A stretch of 10,062 nucleotides of DNA from Candidatus Jacksonbacteria bacterium (GTDB lineage Bacteria > Patescibacteriota > Patescibacteriia > UBA9629 > GWA2-43-13): contig JABIPD010000049.1 in NCBI GenBank assembly GCA_018698735.1, positions 1 to 10,062 on the forward strand, in the 5' to 3' direction. Made by a program: the position numbers and the translations under genes. Positions 1 through 6,349 of the stretch are shown one piece after another. Position 1 is the stretch's first letter, and every line of letters starts with the position of its first letter. The notes below the pieces were generated by a model. It was given only the letters and a program-made list of their open reading frames with translations, was not told the DNA's origin and searched no databases.

Positions 1-2
1 AA

Positions 3-1826
3 CATGAAGTAACATTCGACCGATTTGCATCTCATGCGCCGGTGCATTTTAAATTATCTTCCAGGCGCGTTATTCTTTTTTCTCTCGTTTTAATATTTTT
101 TCTTTTTTTGTTATTAACACGTACGGCATATCTTCAATTAGTTCGCGGTGAATATTACCAGTCGATGGCAGAAGGAAACCGTACGCGGATAGAACATATT
201 CCGGCAATTCGAGGAGGATTATACGATAGGACAGGAAAACAACTTGTAAAAAATATTCCTTCATTTACTGTTGTTGCCATTCGCGGTGATTTGCCTCGAG
301 ATGAAGGAGAGAAACGAGCTGTTTTTGAAAAACTTTCAGCCCTTTTACATATCGATGCACAGGAACTTTTGGAAACGGTAGACAATGCCCCAGTTTCAAA
401 TTTTGAAGACATTCCATTGAAAAATAAAATTCCCTACGACAATGCACTTCCAATTCTTCTTGCTATTGAAGATATTCCAGGCATAGCAACTCGAGAGAGC
501 TTTTATAGGTCTTATCCTTATGGAGAGGCATTTTCTCATCTTCTTGGATATGTGGGGGTAATGAATCAATCAGACTGGGAACTTTATCGTGCTAAAGATT
601 ATCGATACTCCGACAGAATAGGGAAGACTGGCCTAGAAAAACAATATGAGCAACAGCTACGAGGTGTTGATGGAAGACAAAAAGTGGAGGTAAATGCAGT
701 AGGTAAACCACTAGATGTTATTGATACAATTCCACCCCAACGAGGTGATGATTTAACGCTTTCGATTTCGATTGATCTTCAGGAAAAAATGTATTCAGTT
801 CTTGAGAATATCTTAGACGATATCGGCCAAGACAAAGCTGCTGCAATCGCACTCGATCCGCGAAACGGAGAAATGCTTGCAATGGTGAGTCTTCCATCAT
901 TTGATAATAATAATTTTATCCAAGGCCTTACATCTGCACAGTATAGTGCTCTTTCTGACGATCCAAGCGTGCCGCTGTTTAACCGTGCATCTTCGGGCGA
1001 GTATCCTTCTGGTTCAACTATTAAACCTATTATTGCAGCTGCGGCACTTGAGGAAGATATTGTTTCTCCTTCTTATTCGGTTTATAGTTCTGGTGGACTA
1101 GAAATTGGGGCTTGGTATTTTCCGGACTGGCAGGCTGGAGGACACGGCAGAACAAATCTTCGAAAAGCCCTTGCAGAATCGGTTAATACCTATTTTTATT
1201 TAATAGGCGGTGGAGACAACGATTCATTTCAAGGGCTTGGAGTTGATATGATGAAAGAATATTCAAGAAAATTTGGTTTGTCTTATATAACAGGTCTTGA
1301 TTTTCCTGGTGAGGCTGATGGTTTTTTACCGTCTCCAGAATGGAAAGAAGAAGCTAAAGGAGAAAGATGGTATTTGGGAGATACGTATCATTTTGCCATT
1401 GGCCAGGGCGATGTTTTGGTGACGCCTTTGCAGATTTCTTCAGCGTTCTCTGTTTTTGCAAATAGAGGAACGCTCTATACCCCCCATTTTTTGCGTCAGC
1501 AGAATCAAGATAGAAAAGAAGGTGTTGTTGTTAATGACCAGGTTGTTTCTAAAGAAACAATTAATGCTGTTCGAGCAGGTCTTCGAGATACCGTAATATA
1601 TGGAAGCGCTCGTTCGCTTGGAGTGTTGCCAATATCTTCAGCCGGGAAAACGGGGACTTCTCAGTTTTCTAGTTTAAAAGACCCCCACGCCTGGTTTTCG
1701 GTTTTTGCACCATATGAAAACCCCGAGATTGTACTGACTATCCTTATTGAAGAAGGCGAAACAAGCAATGTGTCTGTTCGAGCTGCACGCGAAATTCTTG
1801 AATGGTGGGCTGAGCATAGATCATAG
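3..1826 (+). CDS. mrdA: Penicillin-binding protein 2, peptidoglycan transpeptidase (5' end outside window)
   Basis: A membrane-anchored class B PBP that crosslinks peptidoglycan, normally as the elongasome partner of RodA. Numbering from the GTG at position 42, there is a basic N-terminus, one membrane helix (about residues 10-27), the pedestal motif IRGGLYDRTG (56-65), the PBP2-type stretch GKTGLEKQYEQQLRG (194-208), and a transpeptidase domain with all three catalytic motifs: S325-T-I-K328, S380-V-N382 and K536-T-G538. The PBP2-type stretch favours MrdA over FtsI. The GTG at 42 has no Shine-Dalgarno sequence, and the frame stays open to the left edge (upstream residues HEVTFDRFASHAP). The true start is therefore probably outside the window, giving a longer cytoplasmic tail. 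The gene ends in TAG 77 nt before the regulator gene, with no clear terminator between. Function is well supported; only the start is unknown. Confidence 0.93.
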   Translation, partial: HEVTFDRFASHAPVHFKLSSRRVILFSLVLIFFLFLLLTRTAYLQLVRGEYYQSMAEGNRTRIEHIPAIRGGLYDRTGKQLVKNIPSFTVVAIRGDLPRDEGEKRAVFEKLSALLHIDAQELLETVDNAPVSNFEDIPLKNKIPYDNALPILLAIEDIPGIATRESFYRSYPYGEAFSHLLGYVGVMNQSDWELYRAKDYRYSDRIGKTGLEKQYEQQLRGVDGRQKVEVNAVGKPLDVIDTIPPQRGDDLTLSISIDLQEKMYSVLENILDDIGQDKAAAIALDPRNGEMLAMVSLPSFDNNNFIQGLTSAQYSALSDDPSVPLFNRASSGEYPSGSTIKPIIAAAALEEDIVSPSYSVYSSGGLEIGAWYFPDWQAGGHGRTNLRKALAESVNTYFYLIGGGDNDSFQGLGVDMMKEYSRKFGLSYITGLDFPGEADGFLPSPEWKEEAKGERWYLGDTYHFAIGQGDVLVTPLQISSAFSVFANRGTLYTPHFLRQQNQDRKEGVVVNDQVVSKETINAVRAGLRDTVIYGSARSLGVLPISSAGKTGTSQFSSLKDPHAWFSVFAPYENPEIVLTILIEEGETSNVSVRAAREILEWWAEHRS

Positions 1827-1850
1827 TAAAAGTGTTAAAATTCTCTCATT

Positions 1851-1877
1851 TTGGTTTAAGGTGGGACATGCTATAGT
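1851..1877 (+). promoter_or_regulatory. Possible extended -10 promoter for the response regulator
   Basis: TATAGT at 1872-1877 is preceded by TGC, forming an extended -10. The only upstream partner is a poor TTGGTT at 1851-1856 with a short 15-nt spacer. Initiation would fall near 1884, leaving a leader of about 20 nt that carries AGG at 1894-1896, 7 nt before the ATG. The site lies in the only gap between the PBP2 gene and the regulator. The -35 is weak, so confidence is moderate. Confidence 0.45.
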
Positions 1878-1903
1878 CATGGTATTATTTTCCAGGTAAG
1901 CGT

Positions 1904-2566
1904 ATGAAAATTTTAATTGTAGAAGACGAAAAAAAACTTGCCGAAATGCTAAAGAAGCGACTTGAAAGAGAGTCGTTTGCAGTAGATATTACCCACGACG
2001 GCAAGAGTGCGCTATTTCTTGTTCGAACCAATCCATATGACCTCGTTATTCTAGACCTTATGGTCCCAGAAGTGAGTGGTGTAGAATTTTGCGAGACTAT
2101 CAGGAAAGAGAATAAAGAATTGTTTGTTATCGTGTTGTCTGCCTTATCGCAAACAAAAGACAAGGTTCGTGCTTTCGAAGCTGGTGTAGACGATTATCTT
2201 ACGAAACCATTTAGTTTTAGTGAGCTTAAAGCGCGCATATTAGCTGTTACCTCTCGCAGGTTTCCTCAGAGAACAGAAGTTGTGCGAGCTGGCCCTATTA
2301 CTCTCGATAGAGATAGAAGGAGTGCTAAAAAGGGTAAAAAAGAAATTTCTCTTACCAATAAAGAATTTTTATTGTTGGAATATCTTATCAGAAATGCTGG
2401 TCGTGTTGTCTCAAGAGAAGATATTTTATCGAATGTATGGGATTACGAGTTTGATTCATTTAGTAATATTGTCGATGTGTACATTCGCTATCTAAGACGA
2501 AAGATAGGGGATGAACTGATTGAAACAGTAAAAGGCGCTGGCTATCGTTTAAAAAATGGTTCATAG
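1904..2566 (+). CDS. OmpR/PhoB-family response regulator, orphan in this window
   Basis: A two-component transcription regulator of 220 aa, the usual length for the family. The receiver domain (1-115) has the acidic pocket E7/D8, phosphoacceptor D51 (in VILDLMVP), switch residue S79, and Y98 with K101 in DDYLTKPF, so it looks fully phosphorylatable. A winged-helix DNA-binding domain (about 124-218) has the family's SLTNKEFLLLEYL, VSREDIL and VDVYIRYLRRKIG blocks and the closing GAGYRL hairpin. AGG 7 nt upstream supports this ATG. No histidine kinase lies on either side, and the neighbours are a PBP2 gene and greA, so the signal and targets cannot be read from context. Involvement in envelope control is only a guess from the PBP2 neighbour. 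The greA promoter begins 6 nt after the stop, so read-through into greA is possible. Confidence 0.93.
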   Translation: MKILIVEDEKKLAEMLKKRLERESFAVDITHDGKSALFLVRTNPYDLVILDLMVPEVSGVEFCETIRKENKELFVIVLSALSQTKDKVRAFEAGVDDYLTKPFSFSELKARILAVTSRRFPQRTEVVRAGPITLDRDRRSAKKGKKEISLTNKEFLLLEYLIRNAGRVVSREDILSNVWDYEFDSFSNIVDVYIRYLRRKIGDELIETVKGAGYRLKNGS

Positions 2567-2572
2567 CAGGGT

Positions 2573-2600
2573 TTGACACGGGGGTGTTATATGATATACT
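2573..2600 (+). promoter_or_regulatory. Strong sigma70-type promoter for greA
   Basis: There is a perfect -35 TTGACA (2573-2578), a 16-nt spacer, and -10 TATACT (2595-2600) preceded by TGA, an extended -10. This is the best promoter in the window. The start would be near 2607, giving a leader of about 35 nt. No clear Shine-Dalgarno sequence precedes the greA ATG in that leader. Confidence 0.85.
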
Positions 2601-2641
2601 GCCTCTCTGCTTAAATGAACAAAAACTAAGTAAATATTTCT

Positions 2642-3103
2642 ATGACATTAACATACGTTACAAAGGCCGGGTTTGAGACACTCACAGAAGAGCTTGAAGA
2701 TCTTAAAAAGGTAAAACGCCGAGAAATTGCCCAAAGAATAAAAGAGGCGAAAGAGCTTGGTGATCTCTCGGAAAATGCTGAATACGCCTCTGCGAAAGAT
2801 GATCAATCATTTAACGAAGGCCGAATAGCAGAGCTCGAGAGCATGCTTCAAGATGTAAAAATTATCAAAAATACTGGTAAAAAGGGTGGGAAGGTAGATG
2901 TTGGATCAAAAGTAAAGCTGAAGATAGATTCCGAAGAGCTTGAATATATGATTGTTGGATCGTCTGAGGCAGACCCACTTAATGGCAGAATTTCGAATGA
3001 ATCACCTCTGGGTAAGGCATTTTTGGGGAAAGAAGTTGGCTCAGAAGTCGAGATAGAGGTGCCTGCAGGTAAAGTTGTGTACACTATCCTCGAGATAGGG
3101 TAG
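2642..3103 (+). CDS. greA: Transcription elongation factor GreA
   Basis: GreA enters the RNA polymerase secondary channel and stimulates cleavage of backtracked transcripts. The 153-aa protein is close to the standard length. An N-terminal antiparallel coiled coil (about 1-75) carries the tip motif GDLSENAEYASAK, with D41 and E44 at the same positions as the catalytic acidic pair of E. coli GreA. An FKBP-like C-terminal domain (about 80-153) includes DPLNGRISNESPLGKAFLGK. The gene appears monocistronic, with its own TTGACA/TATACT promoter upstream and a strong intrinsic terminator 28 nt after the stop. There is no obvious Shine-Dalgarno sequence, and the preceding bases are A/T rich. Family and function are secure. 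Confidence 0.97.
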   Translation: MTLTYVTKAGFETLTEELEDLKKVKRREIAQRIKEAKELGDLSENAEYASAKDDQSFNEGRIAELESMLQDVKIIKNTGKKGGKVDVGSKVKLKIDSEELEYMIVGSSEADPLNGRISNESPLGKAFLGKEVGSEVEIEVPAGKVVYTILEIG

Positions 3104-3130
3104 ACCCCTCTCTTAACTCATATTTATTTC

Positions 3131-3163
3131 CCGCACCTCAGAAGGGTGCGGTTTGAGTTTTTT
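3131..3163 (+). terminator. Rho-independent terminator of greA
   Basis: The stem CCGCACC (3131-3137) pairs with GGTGCGG (3145-3151) over 7 bp, extended by a T-G wobble around the loop CAGAA. A T-rich tract with TTTTTT follows (3152-3163). It is the strongest hairpin in the window and sits 28 nt after the greA stop. The tract also contains the -35 of the next promoter. Confidence 0.92.
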
Positions 3164-3181
3164 GCATGGTTACGGTATGAT
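3153..3181 (+). promoter_or_regulatory. Promoter for the cyclophilin-serS-ftsQ operon
   Basis: -35 TTGAGT (3153-3158), an exact 17-nt spacer and -10 TATGAT (3176-3181) form a good sigma70-type promoter. Initiation near 3188 gives a leader of about 29 nt that carries the Shine-Dalgarno AGAAGG. The -35 lies within the U-tract of the greA terminator. Confidence 0.75.
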
Positions 3182-3202
3182 ATGACTTGTATATTACTCA
3201 TT

Positions 3203-3208
3203 AGAAGG
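3203..3208 (+). promoter_or_regulatory. Shine-Dalgarno site AGAAGG of the cyclophilin gene
   Basis: AGAAGG ends 8 nt before the ATG at 3217. It is the clearest ribosome binding site in the window and fixes that start. Most other genes here have weak sites or none. Confidence 0.75.
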
Positions 3209-3216
3209 CTTTAAAT

Positions 3217-3852
3217 ATGAAGTACGTTATTTTTTCATTTATTATACTGACAACAGCTAGTATGTTTACAGGATGCACAAAAGACTCCGATCAACAAGCT
3301 CAGAACGACACAGACCAAAATGTAGCAGGAGAACATATAGAACAAGCAACGCAGCCTCTTATGGCTCAATTTGAGACTTCGGAAGGGGCTATAGTTTTCG
3401 AACTTTTCGAAGAAAAAGCTCCGGTGACTGTTGCTAATTTTGTTAAGCTGGCTGAAAGCGGCTTTTATGATGGAGTAAGATTTCATCGAGTTATTAAAGA
3501 TTTTATGATCCAAACAGGGGATCCAAATTCTAAAGACGATGACTGGAGCAACGACGGCACTGGCGGACCTGGCTATACGTTTGAGGATGAATTCTCTCCT
3601 GACGATTCTTTAATAAAAGGGAGTCTTGCCATGGCAAATGCTGGTCCAAATACAAATGGTAGTCAATTTTTTGTTGTAACCGCCGCCTCGACTCCATGGC
3701 TCAATGGCAAGCATACTTTATTTGGCAAAGTTGTGGAGGGAATGGATATTGTGGAAGCTATCGAAAATGTTTCGGTAAATGCTCAAGATCATCCACTTGA
3801 AGATGTTACAATCACTGGTATTCAAATACTGATCGATACAGATAAATTATAG
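3217..3852 (+). CDS. Cyclophilin-type peptidyl-prolyl isomerase, probable lipoprotein
   Basis: Catalyses proline cis-trans isomerisation, probably outside the membrane. The N-terminus is a short hydrophobic signal ending in FTGC, a slightly loose lipobox with C20 as the likely lipidated residue. A polar linker (21-48) follows, then the cyclophilin domain (about 49-208). Active-site residues are all present: R91, F96, M97 and Q99 in FHRVIKDFMIQTGDP, the MANAGPNTNGSQFF core (about 139-152), and W161, L162 and H166. The insert NSKDDDWSNDG after GDP lengthens one loop. The start is fixed by AGAAGG 8 nt upstream. The gene leads a probable operon: the serS ATG begins 3 nt after its TAG. The family is certain; lipoprotein status is likely but rests on a single motif. 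Confidence 0.93.
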   Translation: MKYVIFSFIILTTASMFTGCTKDSDQQAQNDTDQNVAGEHIEQATQPLMAQFETSEGAIVFELFEEKAPVTVANFVKLAESGFYDGVRFHRVIKDFMIQTGDPNSKDDDWSNDGTGGPGYTFEDEFSPDDSLIKGSLAMANAGPNTNGSQFFVVTAASTPWLNGKHTLFGKVVEGMDIVEAIENVSVNAQDHPLEDVTITGIQILIDTDKL

Positions 3853-3855
3853 GCT

Positions 3856-5103
3856 ATGTTAGATATTCAATTTATTCGCGATAATGCGAAACGTGTTCAA
3901 GAAAACACAAAACGCAGGGGATCCGACGCTGATGTTTCGGCTATTCTTAAGCTTGATGATAAAAGAAAAGAAATTATAAAAAAAGAAGAGGAACTTCGAG
4001 CAAAAAGAAAGCAAGGATCAAAAGAAAAACCAACTCCAGAGCAAATTTCTGAGATGAAAAAAGTGGGACAAGAGGTTAAAAAACATGAAACAGATCGAAA
4101 AAAAGTAGAAGCCGACCTTTTAGAAAAAATGAGTTGGCTGCCAAATATGCTGGCAGATGATGTTCCTGATGGTGGTGGAGATGAAGATAATGTCGAAATC
4201 AGACTTGGTGGAAAAAAGCCAGAATTTTCGTTTCCAATTAAGGACCATTTCGAACTCGGCCAGGATTTGGACCTTATTGATACAGAGCGAGCGGCTCGAG
4301 TTTCTGGTGCGCGATTTTTCTATTTAAAAAATGAGGCTGTTCTACTTCGACTTGCTCTTGTTCAATGGACAATACAAGAGTTAATGAAAGAAGGTTTCAC
4401 TCCAATGTTCACCCCTCATCTTGCAAAAGAACAAACATTGTTTGGCACGGGGTATTTACCTTTTTTCTCTGATGAAATTTATAAAATAGAGGGTGAAGAT
4501 TTATCGCTAATAGGTACGAGTGAGCAAACGCTAGTAGGGTATCATCAAGATGAAGTTCTTCCGTCCTTAGAACAACCAAAATTGTATGCTGGTTTGTCTT
4601 CTTGTTTCAGAACTGAAGCTGGAAGTTATGGCAAAGATACGAAAGGCATTTTTAGAGTTCATGAATTTTATAAAGCCGAGTTGATTGTTGTGTGTGCGCC
4701 CGAAGATAGTGTGAAATGGCACGAAAAATGTCAAGAAATAGAAGAACGAATTTTAGATGGTTTAGGACTTCATTATAGGGTTGTAAATATTTGTGTTGGG
4801 GATTTAGGTGCTCCAGGGTATAAAAAATTCGACTGCGAAGCTTGGTTTCCTGGGCAGAACAAATTTAGAGAAGTAACCTCAAATACCAATATTACTGATT
4901 TTCAAACAAGGAGACTTAATATAAGATATAAAACCAACGAAGGGAAGGTCTTGTTTCCTCATACAATCTCTGCAACTGGAATGACTGACAGAGCTCTCTT
5001 AGCTCTTCTCGAAACATATCAGAACGAAGATGGATCTATTACTATTCCAGAGGTGCTGCATCCGTGGACACATGGCATTAAGCGTATAGAGAAAAAAATA
5101 TAA
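3856..5103 (+). CDS. serS: Seryl-tRNA synthetase
   Basis: A class II synthetase charging tRNA-Ser. At 415 aa it is close to the usual length. The N-terminal tRNA-binding coiled coil (about 28-95) is rich in K and E. The catalytic domain shows the TSE serine-site element (221-223), motif 2 as FRTEAGSYGKDTKGIFRVHEF (251-271, core R252/E254), DFQTRRLNIRYK (348-359), and a motif 3 region around ISATGMTDR ending in R379 and followed by EDGSITIPEVL. That motif 3 segment is one residue shorter than the E. coli-type NGSGLAVGR. There is no proper Shine-Dalgarno sequence (AGG lies only 2 nt from the ATG), so translation is probably coupled to the cyclophilin gene ending 3 nt upstream. The function is secure. 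Confidence 0.97.
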   Translation: MLDIQFIRDNAKRVQENTKRRGSDADVSAILKLDDKRKEIIKKEEELRAKRKQGSKEKPTPEQISEMKKVGQEVKKHETDRKKVEADLLEKMSWLPNMLADDVPDGGGDEDNVEIRLGGKKPEFSFPIKDHFELGQDLDLIDTERAARVSGARFFYLKNEAVLLRLALVQWTIQELMKEGFTPMFTPHLAKEQTLFGTGYLPFFSDEIYKIEGEDLSLIGTSEQTLVGYHQDEVLPSLEQPKLYAGLSSCFRTEAGSYGKDTKGIFRVHEFYKAELIVVCAPEDSVKWHEKCQEIEERILDGLGLHYRVVNICVGDLGAPGYKKFDCEAWFPGQNKFREVTSNTNITDFQTRRLNIRYKTNEGKVLFPHTISATGMTDRALLALLETYQNEDGSITIPEVLHPWTHGIKRIEKKI

Positions 5104-5110
5104 TGGTGCT

Positions 5111-6034
5111 ATGAATCAAGCATCAGCTAAAAATATTCACCCACCTCGAAAACGGCGCAAAAAGTTTCGCCGTTTTTTGAACCGCCTTGGTTTTTTAATT
5201 CTTTTGGGTGGATTAGTATATATTTTTTTTATCAGTGATGTTTTCCTTGTAGATATTATTATTTGGCAACAAATAGAAGGTGGGGGAGTTCAAGCAGAAA
5301 GCACTCATACTCCACCTCAGGAAATAGTTGAATCTGTAGATGTATTGCTTTCAGGAAAGAGGTGGTTTTTGTTTTCTGCGAAAAATTATTTTCTTATTCC
5401 AGAGAAAGCACTAAAAGCTAAAATTGAGGAATTTCCTTCTTATCAAAATATTTCTATCGAGAAAAAATTTCCCAATGCTATTACTATATACTATAAACGC
5501 CACGATCCTGTTTCTGTTGTTGTTCAATCGTATGTTGAAAGAAATCTTCTGGAACCAGTTGTTAAGGAAGGGCAAGATTTAGAAGAATTAACGATTCCAC
5601 TGGAAGATGAATATGAGGAGGTAATTATAGAACAAGTATTTTTGTTGTCTGACGCGGGAGTTATACTCGAAAAAATTCATAAGGATTCGATCGAACCACA
5701 AGAAGTTGTTCTTATGTTCTATTCCTCTCAAGTTTTTGAGACTGGTGATGTTGTTGTCGAGGAAGAATTGTTTCAAACCATGCAAACCCTTCAAGAATTA
5801 TTCGAACCGAGCATTCAAATTCCTATAGAGAGCTATGAAGTAGGGGACGATTTCCTCCCAAATGAAATACGTGTTGTAACGAGAGAGGGCTGGAAGGTTT
5901 ATTTTGATTGGTCAACTCCTATAAAAGAACAAGTGCATCTGCTTCAAGCGCTCTTGGGTGGAGTACTTGAAGGGAAGAAGCAGGAAATTCAATATATCGA
6001 TTTAAGAATTAAAGATAAAGTCTTTTATAAATAG
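5111..6034 (+). CDS. ftsQ: FtsQ/DivIB-like cell division protein
   Basis: A probable bitopic divisome protein, the FtsQ of the FtsQBL complex. The 307-aa protein has a very basic cytoplasmic tail (RKRRKKFRR, 13-21), one membrane helix (about 25-42) and an extracytoplasmic POTRA-like region. The FtsQ signature is best seen in FPSYQNISIEKKFPNAITIYYKRHDPVSVV (split here as 108-120 and 121-137), matching the family pattern of a strand, a P-N-T/A turn, and then the E/H-x-P-V strand. The end YIDLRIKDKVFYK (295-307) matches the typical FtsQ closing strand. Between them lie acidic stretches (about 150-175 and 210-232) longer than in well-studied FtsQ. The gene follows serS by 7 nt with no clear Shine-Dalgarno sequence. 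The assignment rests on architecture and end motifs, since identity to model FtsQ is low. Confidence 0.78.
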   Translation: MNQASAKNIHPPRKRRKKFRRFLNRLGFLILLGGLVYIFFISDVFLVDIIIWQQIEGGGVQAESTHTPPQEIVESVDVLLSGKRWFLFSAKNYFLIPEKALKAKIEEFPSYQNISIEKKFPNAITIYYKRHDPVSVVVQSYVERNLLEPVVKEGQDLEELTIPLEDEYEEVIIEQVFLLSDAGVILEKIHKDSIEPQEVVLMFYSSQVFETGDVVVEEELFQTMQTLQELFEPSIQIPIESYEVGDDFLPNEIRVVTREGWKVYFDWSTPIKEQVHLLQALLGGVLEGKKQEIQYIDLRIKDKVFYK

Positions 6035-6084
6035 TGCTCTCCCTTTTGTATATTGTGCGACGCATGATTGTTGTCGCAGAGAAG

Positions 6085-6107
6085 TCGGGGAAGGTAACCT
6101 TGTGCGA
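6085..6107 (+). other. Small hairpin with a symmetric internal loop
   Basis: TCG (6085-6087) pairs with CGA (6105-6107) around a 3x3 internal loop of GGG against GTG. AAGG (6091-6094) pairs with CCTT (6098-6101) across a TAA loop. It lies inside the larger inverted repeat. It could be part of a structured RNA or simply chance. Confidence 0.35.
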
Positions 6108-6150
6108 GTATTACTTAGTGGGGAGGATAGAAAATTTTAACAGAGAGTAT

Positions 6151-6182
6151 AGAGACCCCATTAGTTGGGTTTTTGCTTTTTT
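6151..6182 (+). terminator. Probable intrinsic terminator of the cyclophilin-serS-ftsQ operon
   Basis: AGAGACCC (6151-6158) can pair with GGGTTTTT (6167-6174), giving 8 bp including two G-T wobbles with an 8-nt loop. GC and TTTTTT follow (6177-6182). The stem is weak in GC and lies about 120 nt after the ftsQ stop, but it is the only terminator-like hairpin on this strand before the convergent gene. Confidence 0.5.
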
Positions 6183-6238
6183 AAATTTTCTGCTTGATAT
6201 TATTTTGCGTCGCATAAGATATATTGTCCGACACATGA

Positions 6239-6349
6239 ACACCTCTCTTCTTCGCTAGAATTACCCAAGTTTGACGGGCGATTATTTTATGATCCCTCGA
6301 GGTTTAATTTCTGAACTAGCTAATTATAACCTTATTTACTTGCCTCTAT
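6239..6349. other. Remaining spacer between convergent genes, no feature recognised
   Basis: This AT-rich stretch holds no supported gene, hairpin or repeat. TTGACG at 6271 has no -10 at a proper distance (TATGAT follows after only 11 nt), and TATAAT on the minus strand at 6328-6323 leads to no gene. Confidence 0.5.

Larger units (their letters stand above)
6047..6225. repeat. Long-range inverted repeat in the convergent spacer
   Basis: TGCGACGCA (6056-6064) and TGCGTCGCA (6206-6214) are perfect inverted repeats of 9 bp. Extending outward as RNA adds G55-T15 wobble, two T-A pairs, one A/G mismatch and five further pairs (last two digits of 60xx and 62xx positions), about 17 of 18 positions from 6047 to 6223. 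Weaker pairing continues inward. The arms enclose about 140 nt that include the terminator-like hairpin. Whether it acts as RNA, as a protein-binding site or not at all cannot be told from sequence alone. Confidence 0.6.
6049..6238. repeat. 19-bp direct repeat pair, 17/19 identical
   Basis: TATATTGTGCGACGCATGA (6049-6067) and TATATTGTCCGACACATGA (6220-6238) differ at two positions and start 171 bp apart. A shorter copy of the core, TTGTGCGA, also occurs at 6100-6107. No known repeat family is recognised. Confidence 0.7.

Noticed and set aside
42..44. GTG as the start of the PBP2 gene
   Set aside because: The frame remains open to the left edge and the upstream residues look like a PBP2 cytoplasmic tail. 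There is no Shine-Dalgarno sequence before this GTG.
1834..1859. GTTAAA and GTTTAA 20 bp apart upstream of the response regulator as an autoregulatory site
   Set aside because: Two short AT-rich hexamers with one mismatch are expected by chance in this base composition.
2615..2629. Four-codon frame MNKN in the greA leader as a possible leader peptide
   Set aside because: Far too short to distinguish from chance, with no ribosome site and no attenuator hairpin in the leader.
6047..6069. Second dif-like site around TGTATATT
   Set aside because: Only the centre matches; the bases to its left (GCTCTCCCTTT) bear no likeness to a XerC arm.
6034..6258. 74-codon GTG-started frame overlapping the ftsQ stop, with a repeated YIVR(R/H)M segment
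   Set aside because: No ribosome site, no recognisable family, and it overlaps the terminator-like hairpin. The repeated peptide is simply the DNA direct repeat lying in the same frame. A tiny coupled membrane peptide is not fully excluded.
6271..6293. TTGACG...TATGAT as a plus-strand promoter in the spacer
   Set aside because: The spacer is 11 nt, far too short for sigma70, and no plus-strand gene follows.
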